The notes beneath the pieces are model-generated. The model was not told the origin of the DNA, did not search any database, and was given only the letters and a program-made list of their open reading frames with translations. The position numbers and the translations under genes were made by a program. 64,000 nt of DNA from an uncultured Hyphomicrobium sp. (GTDB lineage Bacteria; Pseudomonadota; Alphaproteobacteria; Rhizobiales; Hyphomicrobiaceae), in NCBI RefSeq assembly GCF_902826555.1, contig NZ_CADEFI010000011.1, positions 1-64,000 on the forward strand, in the 5' to 3' direction. Below are positions 13,009-22,159 of this stretch, in pieces (the first letter of the stretch is position 1; each line of letters opens with the position of its first letter).

Positions 13009-14268
13009 ATGCGCGAGGACGGTGATCAGCGGCCGCCCAGCCTCGCCGGCGCACCGTGGCTTACAAGCGCCGCCACGCTCGCCGTGCTCGAGGCTATTGC
13101 GAAGGGCGGGTTCGAAGCGCGTATCGTCGGCGGGGCCGTACGCAATGCCCTGCTCGGCGCGCCGGTCAAGGACATCGATATCGCGACCACGGCCGTGCCG
13201 CAGGATGTCATCCGGCTTGCGGCTGCGGCGGGTTTGGGTGCGGTCCCAACGGGTGTCGCGCATGGGACCGTGACCGTCATCGCGCACCACCAGCCCATCG
13301 AGGTCACGACGCTCAGGCGGGACATCGAGACCTTCGGCCGACAAGCGCGAGTGGCGTTCACCACCGACTGGGCGGAGGATGCCGCCCGGCGCGATTTCAC
13401 GCTCAATGCGCTCTATTGCGACGCCGACGGAACCGTTCACGATCCGATGCAGGGATACCCGGATCTGCTGGCCCGGCGGGTGCGCTTTATCGGCCGCCCC
13501 GAAGAGCGCATTCACGAGGACTACCTCAGGATTCTGCGTTTCTTCCGCTTCACGGCGATCTATGCCGACGGGGCACCCGATGCGGCCGGTCTCGCCGCCT
13601 CGATCGCGCTCGCCGACGGTCTCGATCAGCTTTCGGCAGAACGCGTGCGCGCCGAGCTTCTGCGCCTGCTCGGGGCGCGGCGCGCGGTCGAGATCGTCGC
13701 CGTCATGGCGGATGCGAAGCTGTTCGAGCGTCTGATCGGGACAAATGCCGACGCCAGCCTGCTTGGCCGCCTCGCCGGCATCGAACACGCGCTTGGACGT
13801 GATGCAGATGCGCTGTTGCGGCTCGGCGCCCTGTCAGGCGGCGGACGCCATCTTACGGCTCTCGGCGCGCGTCTGCGCCTCTCGAACGCGGATAGCGAGC
13901 GACTGGCCCGGCTCGCTCTGCCGGATCCGGCTTTCCTACCCAACACGGACGAGAGCGAAGCGCAGGCGTTCCTCTATCGCTTTGGCGTCGAGACGTTCCG
14001 CGACGGCGTGCTCTTCGCCTGGGCGTTGAGCGGCGCGGCGGCGGACGACACCCGTTGGCGCGACCGGTTGGCGCTACCTGCCCGATGGGCAGTGCCTCAG
14101 CTTCCGGTGCGCGGCGCCGATCTTCTCGAGAAAGGCCTTGCCGAAGGTCCAGCCATCGGACGCGTCATGCGCGCATTCGAGGACTGGTGGATCAACGAAG
14201 GCTTTCCGGAGGATCAGATCCGGCTCGCGCGCGCGCTGTCCGATATCGTCAAAGCGAACCGGAATTGA
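13009..14268 (+). CDS. cca: CCA-adding enzyme / tRNA nucleotidyltransferase family
   Basis: Adds or repairs the 3'-CCA end of tRNAs. The class II nucleotidyltransferase head is at the N-terminus: RIVGGAVRNALLG followed by the metal-binding DID in KDIDIAT, then RRDFTLNALYCD and the RNA-binding ERIHEDYLRILRFFRF. 419 residues matches alphaproteobacterial Cca/PcnB-like proteins without an HD domain. ATG 13009 was chosen, 11 bases after the DUF6111 stop; the longer open frame upstream overlaps two other genes. A poly(A) polymerase activity cannot be ruled out from sequence. Confidence 0.92.
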   Translation: MREDGDQRPPSLAGAPWLTSAATLAVLEAIAKGGFEARIVGGAVRNALLGAPVKDIDIATTAVPQDVIRLAAAAGLGAVPTGVAHGTVTVIAHHQPIEVTTLRRDIETFGRQARVAFTTDWAEDAARRDFTLNALYCDADGTVHDPMQGYPDLLARRVRFIGRPEERIHEDYLRILRFFRFTAIYADGAPDAAGLAASIALADGLDQLSAERVRAELLRLLGARRAVEIVAVMADAKLFERLIGTNADASLLGRLAGIEHALGRDADALLRLGALSGGGRHLTALGARLRLSNADSERLARLALPDPAFLPNTDESEAQAFLYRFGVETFRDGVLFAWALSGAAADDTRWRDRLALPARWAVPQLPVRGADLLEKGLAEGPAIGRVMRAFEDWWINEGFPEDQIRLARALSDIVKANRN

Positions 14269-14300
14269 AACCGCAGACGCGATCGGGCAGTCGCCGCCTG

Positions 14301-14483
14301 CTATTTGGCGCGGGGACCCTGGAGGCGGATCATCGCAGCCTCGATCCGGCGCCACGTGGCGGCCTGCTCGGCAGCGCCCTCCTCCTCGAAACCGCGGGCC
14401 TTACGGGCCGCCTCGGCGATGGCCTTCGTACCCTGAACTTCCATCAGTTTGCGAGCGTGCTCTTCGATCTCGATGGCGAGCAT
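14301..14483 (-). CDS. 60-residue conserved-looking hypothetical protein
   Basis: Small, charged, helical protein: MLAIEIEEHARKLMEV at the start, an Ala/Glu-rich middle, and RRIEAAMIRLQGPRAK at the end. ATG 14483 has AGGAG with an 8-base spacer, and codon use is GC3-rich like the neighbours. It lies after the groEL terminator on the same strand, so it may have its own promoter. A longer open frame upstream runs through the terminator and is not believable. I do not recognise a domain; it resembles short hypotheticals of Hyphomicrobiales. Confidence 0.65.
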   Translation of the reverse strand: MLAIEIEEHARKLMEVQGTKAIAEAARKARGFEEEGAAEQAATWRRIEAAMIRLQGPRAK

Positions 14484-14573
14484 GGCGTCGTCTCCTTTGC
14501 TCGTTTCCGGTTTCGATGCCCCAGTGTTTGGACATTTGGGACCCACGCGCTCGGAGGCAAGAGGGGAGCAGAC

Positions 14574-14607
14574 GCAAAAAAGGCCGGAGCGTCGCCGCTC
14601 CGGCCTT
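14574..14607 (-). terminator. Rho-independent terminator of groESL
   Basis: On the minus strand AAGGCCGGAGC pairs with GCTCCGGCCTT (14597-14607 with 14580-14590), loop of six, followed by a run of six T. It lies just beyond the groEL stop. Confidence 0.92.
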
Positions 14608-14635
14608 CGATTTTGCGTGATCGGAAGCGACGGAC

Positions 14636-16309
<1,674 letters not shown>

Positions 16310-16332
16310 CTAGTTGAAGAGCGGGAAGGTGC

Positions 16333-16647
16333 TTAGGCGGCCTTCTTGGCCGACGACTTGCCTTCCAGGATGCCGAGGATGTCGCTCTCCTTCATGATGA
16401 GGAGGTCCTCGCCGTCGATCTTCACCTCGGTGCCGGACCACTTGCCGAACAGCACGCGATCGCCGGGCTTCACTTCGAGGGCAACGATCTTGCCCTGCTC
16501 GTCGCGGGCGCCAGGGCCGACTGCGACGACTTCGCCCTGCTGGGGCTTCTCCTTGGCGGTGTCCGGAATGATGATGCCGCCAGCGGTCTTGGTGTCCTCT
16601 TCGACGCGCTTGACGACGACGCGGTCATGCAAGGGACGGAACTTCAT
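16333..16647 (-). CDS. groES: Co-chaperonin GroES
   Basis: 10-kDa heptameric lid for GroEL; 104 residues. It starts [20 protein letters not shown], has the mobile-loop [13 protein letters not shown], and the core [19 protein letters not shown] 16647 follows GAGGA by 8 bases; the longer open frame to 16935 would run over the CIRCE operator and is rejected. The C-terminus carries a Lys/Ala extension (KSSAKKAA) beyond the usual end. First gene of the groESL operon. Confidence 0.97.
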   Translation of the reverse strand: MKFRPLHDRVVVKRVEEDTKTAGGIIIPDTAKEKPQQGEVVAVGPGARDEQGKIVALEVKPGDRVLFGKWSGTEVKIDGEDLLIMKESDILGILEGKSSAKKAA

Positions 16648-16770
16648 GGGGTTTTCCTCATGATGGAATTGGTTGAACTTCTTGGAATCACCCCGGATGG
16701 GCTGTCTTGCGCACATCGGAGTTGCATGCACCATCTGTCCGCGGGGGCGGATCTGTGATGGCGCAGCGCC

Positions 16771-16799
16771 TATATGTGGAGAGCTGGTAGCACTGTCAA
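16771..16799 (-). promoter_or_regulatory. Probable sigma-70 promoter of groESL
   Basis: On the minus strand TTGACA (16794-16799) is a perfect -35 and sits inside the CIRCE element; CATATA (16771-16776) is a weak -10 at 17-base spacing. It is about 125 bases ahead of groES. Confidence 0.6.
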
Positions 16800-16813
16800 G
16801 CACAGAGTGCCAA
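16787..16813 (-). promoter_or_regulatory. CIRCE element (HrcA operator) of groESL
   Basis: Minus strand reads TTGGCACTC, nine spacer bases, CAGTGCTAC. The consensus is TTAGCACTC-N9-GAGTGCTAA, so 8 of 9 and 7 of 9 positions match. It overlaps the -35 box of the groESL promoter, as expected for HrcA repression released by heat. hrcA itself is not in the window. Confidence 0.88.
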
Positions 16814-17003
16814 CACGTGGCGCGCCATTGCGGTTTAGATGAATTGGCGACCGCCCTCGGCCTTTGCTTTGCCGGGTTCGCTTTTAGGAACTCAAAACGA
16901 GCATTGTCTGGACGGCGCAGCCGCGGGGCGGGCAATCGCGCATTTAGGCCGCGGGCTGATGATAAAATTCGCGTTTGCGCGCAAATCGGTGGAATGGAAC
17001 GCT

Positions 17004-17038
17004 AAAAGCTGTGCGCCACTCGAATGAGCGGCGCACAG
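17004..17038 (-). terminator. Terminator after the H-NS family gene
   Basis: Minus strand CTGTGCGCC (17030-17038) pairs with GGCGCACAG (17009-17017); the 12-base loop can itself fold; CTTTTAG follows. It is 25 bases beyond the stop. Confidence 0.7.
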
Positions 17039-17062
17039 AACGAGGGCAGTCGAATAACGACT

Positions 17063-17374
17063 TCAGACTGCAAAATCGGTAATTTTCGCACCCTTGCTCA
17101 GCTTTGCGACAAGCCAATTGGGCTTTCTGCCGCGACCGGTCCAGGTCTCAGAACGATTGTCGGGATTCTGGTATTTCACGGCAACGGACTTGCCTCTGCC
17201 GCGGCCACCGAACAGCTCACCAACAGAAAATCCTGCATTTTCGGCAAGCGATGCGATTTTGTGCTTCAACTCCGAGCGCTCACGGTCCTTCGCCGCTGCC
17301 AAAGCCTTCTGGGCGCGGGCGATATGATCCGTCAGCTCCTTAACGGACATCTTGTCGTAGTTGATGCTAGCCAT
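17063..17374 (-). CDS. H-NS histone family DNA-binding protein
   Basis: 103-residue nucleoid-associated protein. The N-terminal half is a helical oligomerisation region (KELTDHIARAQKALAAAKDR). The C-terminal half has the H-NS DNA-binding signature, KYQNPDNRSETWTGRGRKPNW, where GRGRKP is the minor-groove contact loop. It may silence AT-rich DNA. ATG 17374 has GGAG nearby. It is transcribed alone: a terminator follows, and more than 200 bases of non-coding DNA precede it. Confidence 0.92.
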   Translation of the reverse strand: MASINYDKMSVKELTDHIARAQKALAAAKDRERSELKHKIASLAENAGFSVGELFGGRGRGKSVAVKYQNPDNRSETWTGRGRKPNWLVAKLSKGAKITDFAV

Positions 17375-17617
17375 TCTTCACTCCGTTGGCTCGTCATTCG
17401 ATTGGTCGGATGCGGCACGGCTTTGTATAAAGCCTTCGAACCGGCTGCGTGGAAAACCTACAAAAAAAGATAAATTCCGCGCACCCCCATGCTTCGTTCA
17501 CGAACAATCTCAACTTCAGCGGGCGAAATAAGCGGCGAGCCGAGCGAATACAGACTGTCCGGCTGTTCAGTAAGTTCTTTTCGGGTGTTTCGTCAAGACG
17601 GAGCAAAGTTGGCGGCG

Positions 17618-18850
17618 CTATTCGCTTCGCAACGCATCGATGGGATTAAGCAGCGCGGCCCGGCGGGCAGGAAATAATCCGAAACATATTCCTGTCGCGG
17701 CAGCTGCCGCGAGAGCCCCGCCCAGAACCGCGGGCGAAACAAGAACCGGCCAATTTGCAACAAAAGCAATCACGGCCGACGCCGATACACCAATCGCGAT
17801 GCCAATAAGCCCGCCCAGCAGGCAAAGCGAAACCGCCTCGACAAGAAATTGCATCATTATATCGCGACGCCGGCCGCCGACCGCCATTCGAAGCCCAATC
17901 TCGCGCGTACGCTCCGTTACGGAGACAAGCATGATGTTCATGATGCCGATGCCGCCGACAATGAGCGAAATAACGGACGTTGCCGCAAGAAGATAGCTCA
18001 GCGTGGTCAGGACCTCGCTTCGAGCTTTCATCGTTTCGGCGAGATTTCTTACGGAAAAGCTATCTTCAGTGCCGGCGCGGTTGTTTCGGCGCTGACGCAG
18101 GTAAGTCTCTATATCCTCCTGGACTGCCGCCATGTCGGAACTTTCGTCGACCTTGACGTAAATGCGTCCCACACGGTCGTTCTGCACCTGGCTTTTGCCG
18201 GAAACCCTCAAGCGCGCGGTCGTGATCGGCATCAGAACGATGTCGTCCTGATCGCGCCCCATGACCGATTGTCCCTTCGGCGCCAGGACACCGACCACCT
18301 CGAACGGCACGTTTCGGATGCGTATGGACGCTCCGACGGGCTCCTCTCCCGGAAAGACCTCTTTTGCGACAGTGGCACCAATGACGGCCACCTTGGCTCC
18401 GGTGCGGACGTCGTTCGGCTCGATGTCGCGCCCGGACACGACCGGCCAGTCACGCACGGTCGCATATTCCGCATGGACGCCGCTTAGAGAGGACGTCCAG
18501 TTGGTGTTGCCGCGTACGACGGGGCCCGAATCTTCGATCTGCCCGGCTACCGCGACCACACCCGGGATCTTGTCGCGGATGCCTGCCACATCAGCCTCAC
18601 TCAGGGGAATGTCGGTGCCGGCTCCACCCGATCGTCCCATCACGCGCATGGACCCCGGGAAAACAACGAGCATGTTGGTGCCGAGCGCCTTGATCTGCTT
18701 GTCCACCTCGCTCGAGGCGCCGGTGCCGACAGCGACGAGGATGATGACCGAGGCGACGCCGATGACGATACCAAGCGTGGTCAGGACCGAGCGCAGGAGG
18801 TTCACCCGCAATGCCCGCACAGCGATCAGAATGCTGTCCCAGAAGCTCAT
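17618..18850 (-). CDS. MacB-type ABC transporter permease
   Basis: Inner-membrane permease of the MacB/FtsX family, working with the ATPase and adaptor encoded just upstream. 410 residues: an N-terminal helix (LLRSVLTTLGIVIGVASVII), a large periplasmic domain (about residues 45-275), then three C-terminal helices, with GIMNIMLVSVTERTREIGLR in the first loop. ATG 18850 overlaps the ATPase stop (ATGA), so translation is coupled. Unlike E. coli MacB the ATPase is a separate polypeptide. Last gene of the operon. Substrate unknown (peptide, macrolide or lipoprotein-type ligand are typical of the family). Confidence 0.93.
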   Translation of the reverse strand: MSFWDSILIAVRALRVNLLRSVLTTLGIVIGVASVIILVAVGTGASSEVDKQIKALGTNMLVVFPGSMRVMGRSGGAGTDIPLSEADVAGIRDKIPGVVAVAGQIEDSGPVVRGNTNWTSSLSGVHAEYATVRDWPVVSGRDIEPNDVRTGAKVAVIGATVAKEVFPGEEPVGASIRIRNVPFEVVGVLAPKGQSVMGRDQDDIVLMPITTARLRVSGKSQVQNDRVGRIYVKVDESSDMAAVQEDIETYLRQRRNNRAGTEDSFSVRNLAETMKARSEVLTTLSYLLAATSVISLIVGGIGIMNIMLVSVTERTREIGLRMAVGGRRRDIMMQFLVEAVSLCLLGGLIGIAIGVSASAVIAFVANWPVLVSPAVLGGALAAAAATGICFGLFPARRAALLNPIDALRSE

Positions 18851-19635
18851 GGCGTCACAGGGGGCGGAACTCCACCCTCCAAGGGAGCCGCCCCGGTGTA
18901 GGGCGTCTGGCGAATATCATCGACGATGTGTCCGTCGCGGAACGTAACGCGGCGCCCGGCCCAGAGCGCGATCTCGGGCTCATGGGTGACGACGACGATG
19001 GTGATCCCCTCGCGGTTGAGGTCGCGGAAGACCTGCATGATCTCCTCGGATGTGCGGGTATCGAGGGCGCCGGTGGGCTCGTCGGCGAGGATCAGTTTCG
19101 GGTTGTTGACGAGGGCGCGGGCGATGGCAACGCGCTGCTGCTGGCCGCCTGAAAGCTGGCGCGGGGTATGATCCATGCGGTTGCCGAGCCCAACCTGCTC
19201 GAGGCGTCGCCTTGCCATGGCCTCGCTGTCGGCGGGCCGGGGATGGGCGTAGAGCAACGGCAGCATCACCTGCTCCAAAGCAGACGTACGCGCCAGCAGG
19301 TTGAACTGCTGGAAGACGAAGCCGATGGAGCGATTCCGGAGCTCGGCGAGCTCGTCCACCGAGAGGGCGCCGATATCGCGCCCGTCGAACAACAATTGCC
19401 CCGAGGTCGGCACATCGAGGGCACCGATGAGGTTCATCACCGTCGACTTGCCCGAACCGGACGGGCCCATGATGGCGACGAAATCCCCCGCGGCGATCTC
19501 GAGGGTGATGCGGTCGAGCGCGACCAGGTCCTGCTCGCCCACGCGATAGACCTTGCTCAGCTCCCGCGCGGAGATGAGCGGGGGACCGAGTGCGGGCGCT
19601 TCCCGCGGCATGTCCGGCTCGGCGGGCCGCTCCAT
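18847..19635 (-). CDS. MacB/LolD-type ABC transporter ATPase
   Basis: ATP-hydrolysing subunit of the three-gene efflux operon. Walker A GPSGSGKST, signature LSGGQQQRVAIARAL, Walker B LILADEPTGALD and the H-loop Thr-His in VVTHEP are present. ATG 19635 (262 residues) is called; GTG 19644 overlaps the adaptor's stop as GTGA and is a good alternative. The first 30 residues before LISARELSKVYRV are a Pro-rich extension. It overlaps the permease start by four bases. Confidence 0.93.
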   Translation of the reverse strand: MERPAEPDMPREAPALGPPLISARELSKVYRVGEQDLVALDRITLEIAAGDFVAIMGPSGSGKSTVMNLIGALDVPTSGQLLFDGRDIGALSVDELAELRNRSIGFVFQQFNLLARTSALEQVMLPLLYAHPRPADSEAMARRRLEQVGLGNRMDHTPRQLSGGQQQRVAIARALVNNPKLILADEPTGALDTRTSEEIMQVFRDLNREGITIVVVTHEPEIALWAGRRVTFRDGHIVDDIRQTPYTGAAPLEGGVPPPVTP

Positions 19636-19640
19636 GATCG

Positions 19641-21125
19641 TCACGACTTTACATCCCTGCCGCGAATGATGACCGGCTCGCCTTCCTCGAGATTTCCACC
19701 CACGATCTCGGTGAACTGGTCGTCGGCAAGGCCAATGCGGACGTTGCGGCGTTCGGGAACTCCGGTCTTGCCGAGCACCCATACGGCCGCCGGGCGCACG
19801 GTCTCGCGGCCCTCTTTCCAGCGCTGGAACGCGGAGCGCTGGCTGTCCGTCAAAAGCGGAGCCAGGGCCTGCTCGATGCGCGAGATCATCTTCTGACGGT
19901 ACTCTCCGCGATCCCGCCCAGGTCCGCCGCCGATGAAGCTCGTCTGCTCGTTGCCCGACCGCATCTCGCTGCGGAGCTGCTCCATCACCTTGCGCACCGC
20001 TTCGACCTGGGCGTCATCGAGCTGCATCTCGGTCTTGAGGCGCTCCAACATCTGGCCGCTCCGGTCGCGGCGGCCACCTGCCTCGCCGCGGTCGTCTCCG
20101 CTCGCGGCAACCTCCACCTTCGGCTTGAAGCGCAGAGCGTCGTTCGAGATGCGCAGCGCGCCTTCCCGCGTTGCGGACACGATGATGACGTTGGCGGTCA
20201 TGCCCGGAAAGAGCTTGCGGCCTTCGTTGGCGGCCTCGACGATGACGGTGTATGTGACGACGCTGTTGAGCTCGGTCGCGGCAAGGCGGACCTGGGTGAC
20301 GCGACCCTCGAACTGCTTGTCCGGGTAAGCGTCGACGGTAAACGTCGCAGCGTTGCCTTCAGCGACGGCGCCGACGTCGGCCTCATTCACCTGGGCCTCG
20401 ATGCGGATGCGCGACAGATCCTGAGCGATCTTGAACAGCTCCGGCGCCTGCAGGCTTGCGGCCACGGTCTGGCCGGGATCGACCGTGCGCGAGATGACGG
20501 TGCCATCGATCGGCGAGCGGATATCCGCGCGTTCCAGATCGATCTCGGCTTGATCGAGTGCGGCCTTGCGCTGCTCGATCGTCGCCCGGGCGCTCATCAC
20601 CTGCGCTTCCGAAACAGCAATGTCCGCCTTGGCAACGTCGCGGTCACGGATTGCGGTCTCGAACGTCAGTTGCGGCGACAGCCGCTTCTCGGCCAGTGCC
20701 TGTTGGCGTTCGACGTTGGTTTCCGCAGCCTGCAACACAGCCTTGGCTTTGTTCATCGCCGCTTCCTGATTGGCGAGCGCAGCCTCGGCGGAGGAGAGGT
20801 CGGCCTTGGCCTGGGCGACTTTTGCCGCGAAGGTCTTGGCATCGATGGTGGCCAGGATGTCTCCGGGTTTCACCTCGCTGTTAAAGTCGACCTTGACCTG
20901 GTCGACCTGACCCGAGAGCTGCGAGCCGACGCTCACCGTCACCAGGGCGCGGACAGGACCTGACGTCGAGACGATCTTGCGGATCAGCCCCTTGGCCGCG
21001 GGCTGGGTCTCGTAGACGACACCCCGGCCGGTCGACGCATTTGGCCCCAACAGCCAGATCCCTAGGAGACCGGCCAAGGCCACAGGGATGGCGAGGGTAA
21101 ACAGGGAACTCAGGCGTCTTGTCAT
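19641..21125 (-). CDS. MacA-like periplasmic adaptor with Spy/CpxP-like insert
   Basis: Membrane-fusion protein linking the MacB-type permease to an outer-membrane channel. 494 residues: N-terminal anchor (LFTLAIPVALAGLLGIWLL), lipoyl half-motifs (GSQLSGQVDQVKVDFNSEVK and IRSPIDGTVISRTVDPGQTV), and a long helical hairpin between them. The unusual part is a segment of about 100 residues near 355-440, inserted before the last beta-domain. It is helical and charged, with MQLDDAQVEAVRKVMEQLR and the LTxxQ-type motif LTDSQRSAFQRW, like the periplasmic chaperones Spy and CpxP. The domain after it (VWVLGKTGVPERRNVRIGL) is normal. First gene of the operon. Confidence 0.9.
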   Translation of the reverse strand: MTRRLSSLFTLAIPVALAGLLGIWLLGPNASTGRGVVYETQPAAKGLIRKIVSTSGPVRALVTVSVGSQLSGQVDQVKVDFNSEVKPGDILATIDAKTFAAKVAQAKADLSSAEAALANQEAAMNKAKAVLQAAETNVERQQALAEKRLSPQLTFETAIRDRDVAKADIAVSEAQVMSARATIEQRKAALDQAEIDLERADIRSPIDGTVISRTVDPGQTVAASLQAPELFKIAQDLSRIRIEAQVNEADVGAVAEGNAATFTVDAYPDKQFEGRVTQVRLAATELNSVVTYTVIVEAANEGRKLFPGMTANVIIVSATREGALRISNDALRFKPKVEVAASGDDRGEAGGRRDRSGQMLERLKTEMQLDDAQVEAVRKVMEQLRSEMRSGNEQTSFIGGGPGRDRGEYRQKMISRIEQALAPLLTDSQRSAFQRWKEGRETVRPAAVWVLGKTGVPERRNVRIGLADDQFTEIVGGNLEEGEPVIIRGRDVKS

Positions 21126-21508
21126 GGATTTCCGACCGGTCAGGCTCGCGAGATCGAGGCTATTACACGTACTAGAGGACGGAATTGCAGCTTACTTCCG
21201 TCGCGGTTGCCTGCCGTCGTCCAAGATCCTTTGCCGCGAGCGCAAGATTACCACAACGATGAACGGCAGATGAACGGCGCATTCAGGACGGGTTCAGCGG
21301 GCCATCCTAAGGTGTGATAACCCTGAGATCCTATCTTCCCCGGCGTGATCCACGGGGGTGCATCGCTCAGGGTCGGTGCACCCCCACCCCGCCTCCCCGG
21401 CACGCCAGCAGCGGCGCTCTTGGTCCGCTTCCTTACAGAGCTTGAATGGAACCTCCCGAGCCGTTAGGCATTGGGCGACATTGGTTTCCGCGCAACGGAG
21501 TACGCCCC
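21126..21508. other. Divergent intergenic region between the macA-like gene and sodB
   Basis: About 380 bases with no believable gene. It must hold promoters for both directions. A perfect 9-bp inverted repeat, GGGGGTGCA (21354-21362) and TGCACCCCC (21377-21385), lies about 125 bases ahead of sodB; there is no T-run, so a leader structure or protein site is more likely than a terminator. The ATG at 21446 lacks a ribosome site. Confidence 0.4.
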
Positions 21509-22099
21509 GTGACCTTCAAGCTCCCTGAACTTCCCTACGCCTACGACGCGCTCGCGCCGTTCATGTCGGCCGAGACGCTGCAATTCCACCACGACAAGCA
21601 TCACCAGGCTTACGTAGACAACGGCAACAAGCTGATCGTCGGATCCGGTCTCGAGGGTAAATCCATCGAGGAGATCTGCGCGGCCGCCTACGCCGGCAAA
21701 AATCAGCCGCTCGTGAACAACGTGGGGCAGCATTACAATCACATCCACTTCTGGCAGTGGATGAAGAAGGGCGGCGGCGGCAACAAGCTGCCGGGTTCCA
21801 TCCAGAAGCTCGTGGACGGCTACGGTGGGTTCGACAAAGTGCGCGCCGACTTCATCAACGCGGGCGTGACGCAGTTCGGCTCGGGTTGGGCCTGGCTTGC
21901 CGTGAAGGACGGCAAGCTCGAGGTGACCAAGACCCCCAACGGCGAGAACCCCCTCATGCACGGGGCGCAGCCGATCCTCGGCGTCGACGTGTGGGAGCAC
22001 AGCTATTACATCGACTACCGCAACGCGCGGCCGAAATATCTCGAGGCCTGGTTCGACAACCTAGTCAATTGGGAGCACGTCGAGGAGTTGGCGGGCTGA
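21509..22099 (+). CDS. sodB: Superoxide dismutase, iron type
   Basis: Converts superoxide to peroxide and oxygen; cytoplasmic. 196 residues from the GTG at 21509, which has GGAG 8 bases upstream; the ATG at 21446 would add 21 unconserved residues. Metal ligands by alignment to Fe-SODs: His27 (FHHDKHH), His78 (NHIHFW), Asp160 and His164 (DVWEHSYYID). Gln74, four residues before His78, is the position that marks the iron rather than manganese class. GVTQFGSGWAWL is present. Together with KatG it covers superoxide and peroxide defence. Confidence 0.96.
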   Translation: MTFKLPELPYAYDALAPFMSAETLQFHHDKHHQAYVDNGNKLIVGSGLEGKSIEEICAAAYAGKNQPLVNNVGQHYNHIHFWQWMKKGGGGNKLPGSIQKLVDGYGGFDKVRADFINAGVTQFGSGWAWLAVKDGKLEVTKTPNGENPLMHGAQPILGVDVWEHSYYIDYRNARPKYLEAWFDNLVNWEHVEELAG

Positions 22100-22126
22100 G
22101 GCCTGCGACGATCGCCTGAAAATTCG

Positions 22127-22157
22127 AGCGCGGGATCCAACGGTCCCGCGCTTTTTG
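22127..22157 (+). terminator. Terminator after sodB
   Basis: AGCGCGGGA (22127-22135) pairs with TCCCGCGCT (22144-22152), loop of eight, then TTTTG. It also faces the end of the convergent TIR-like gene. Confidence 0.85.
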
Positions 22158-22159
22158 TT

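Noticed and set aside
16673-17005. Plus-strand frame of 110 codons over the groESL promoter region
   Set aside because: It crosses the CIRCE element and promoter; no ribosome site and Cys/Arg-rich sequence.
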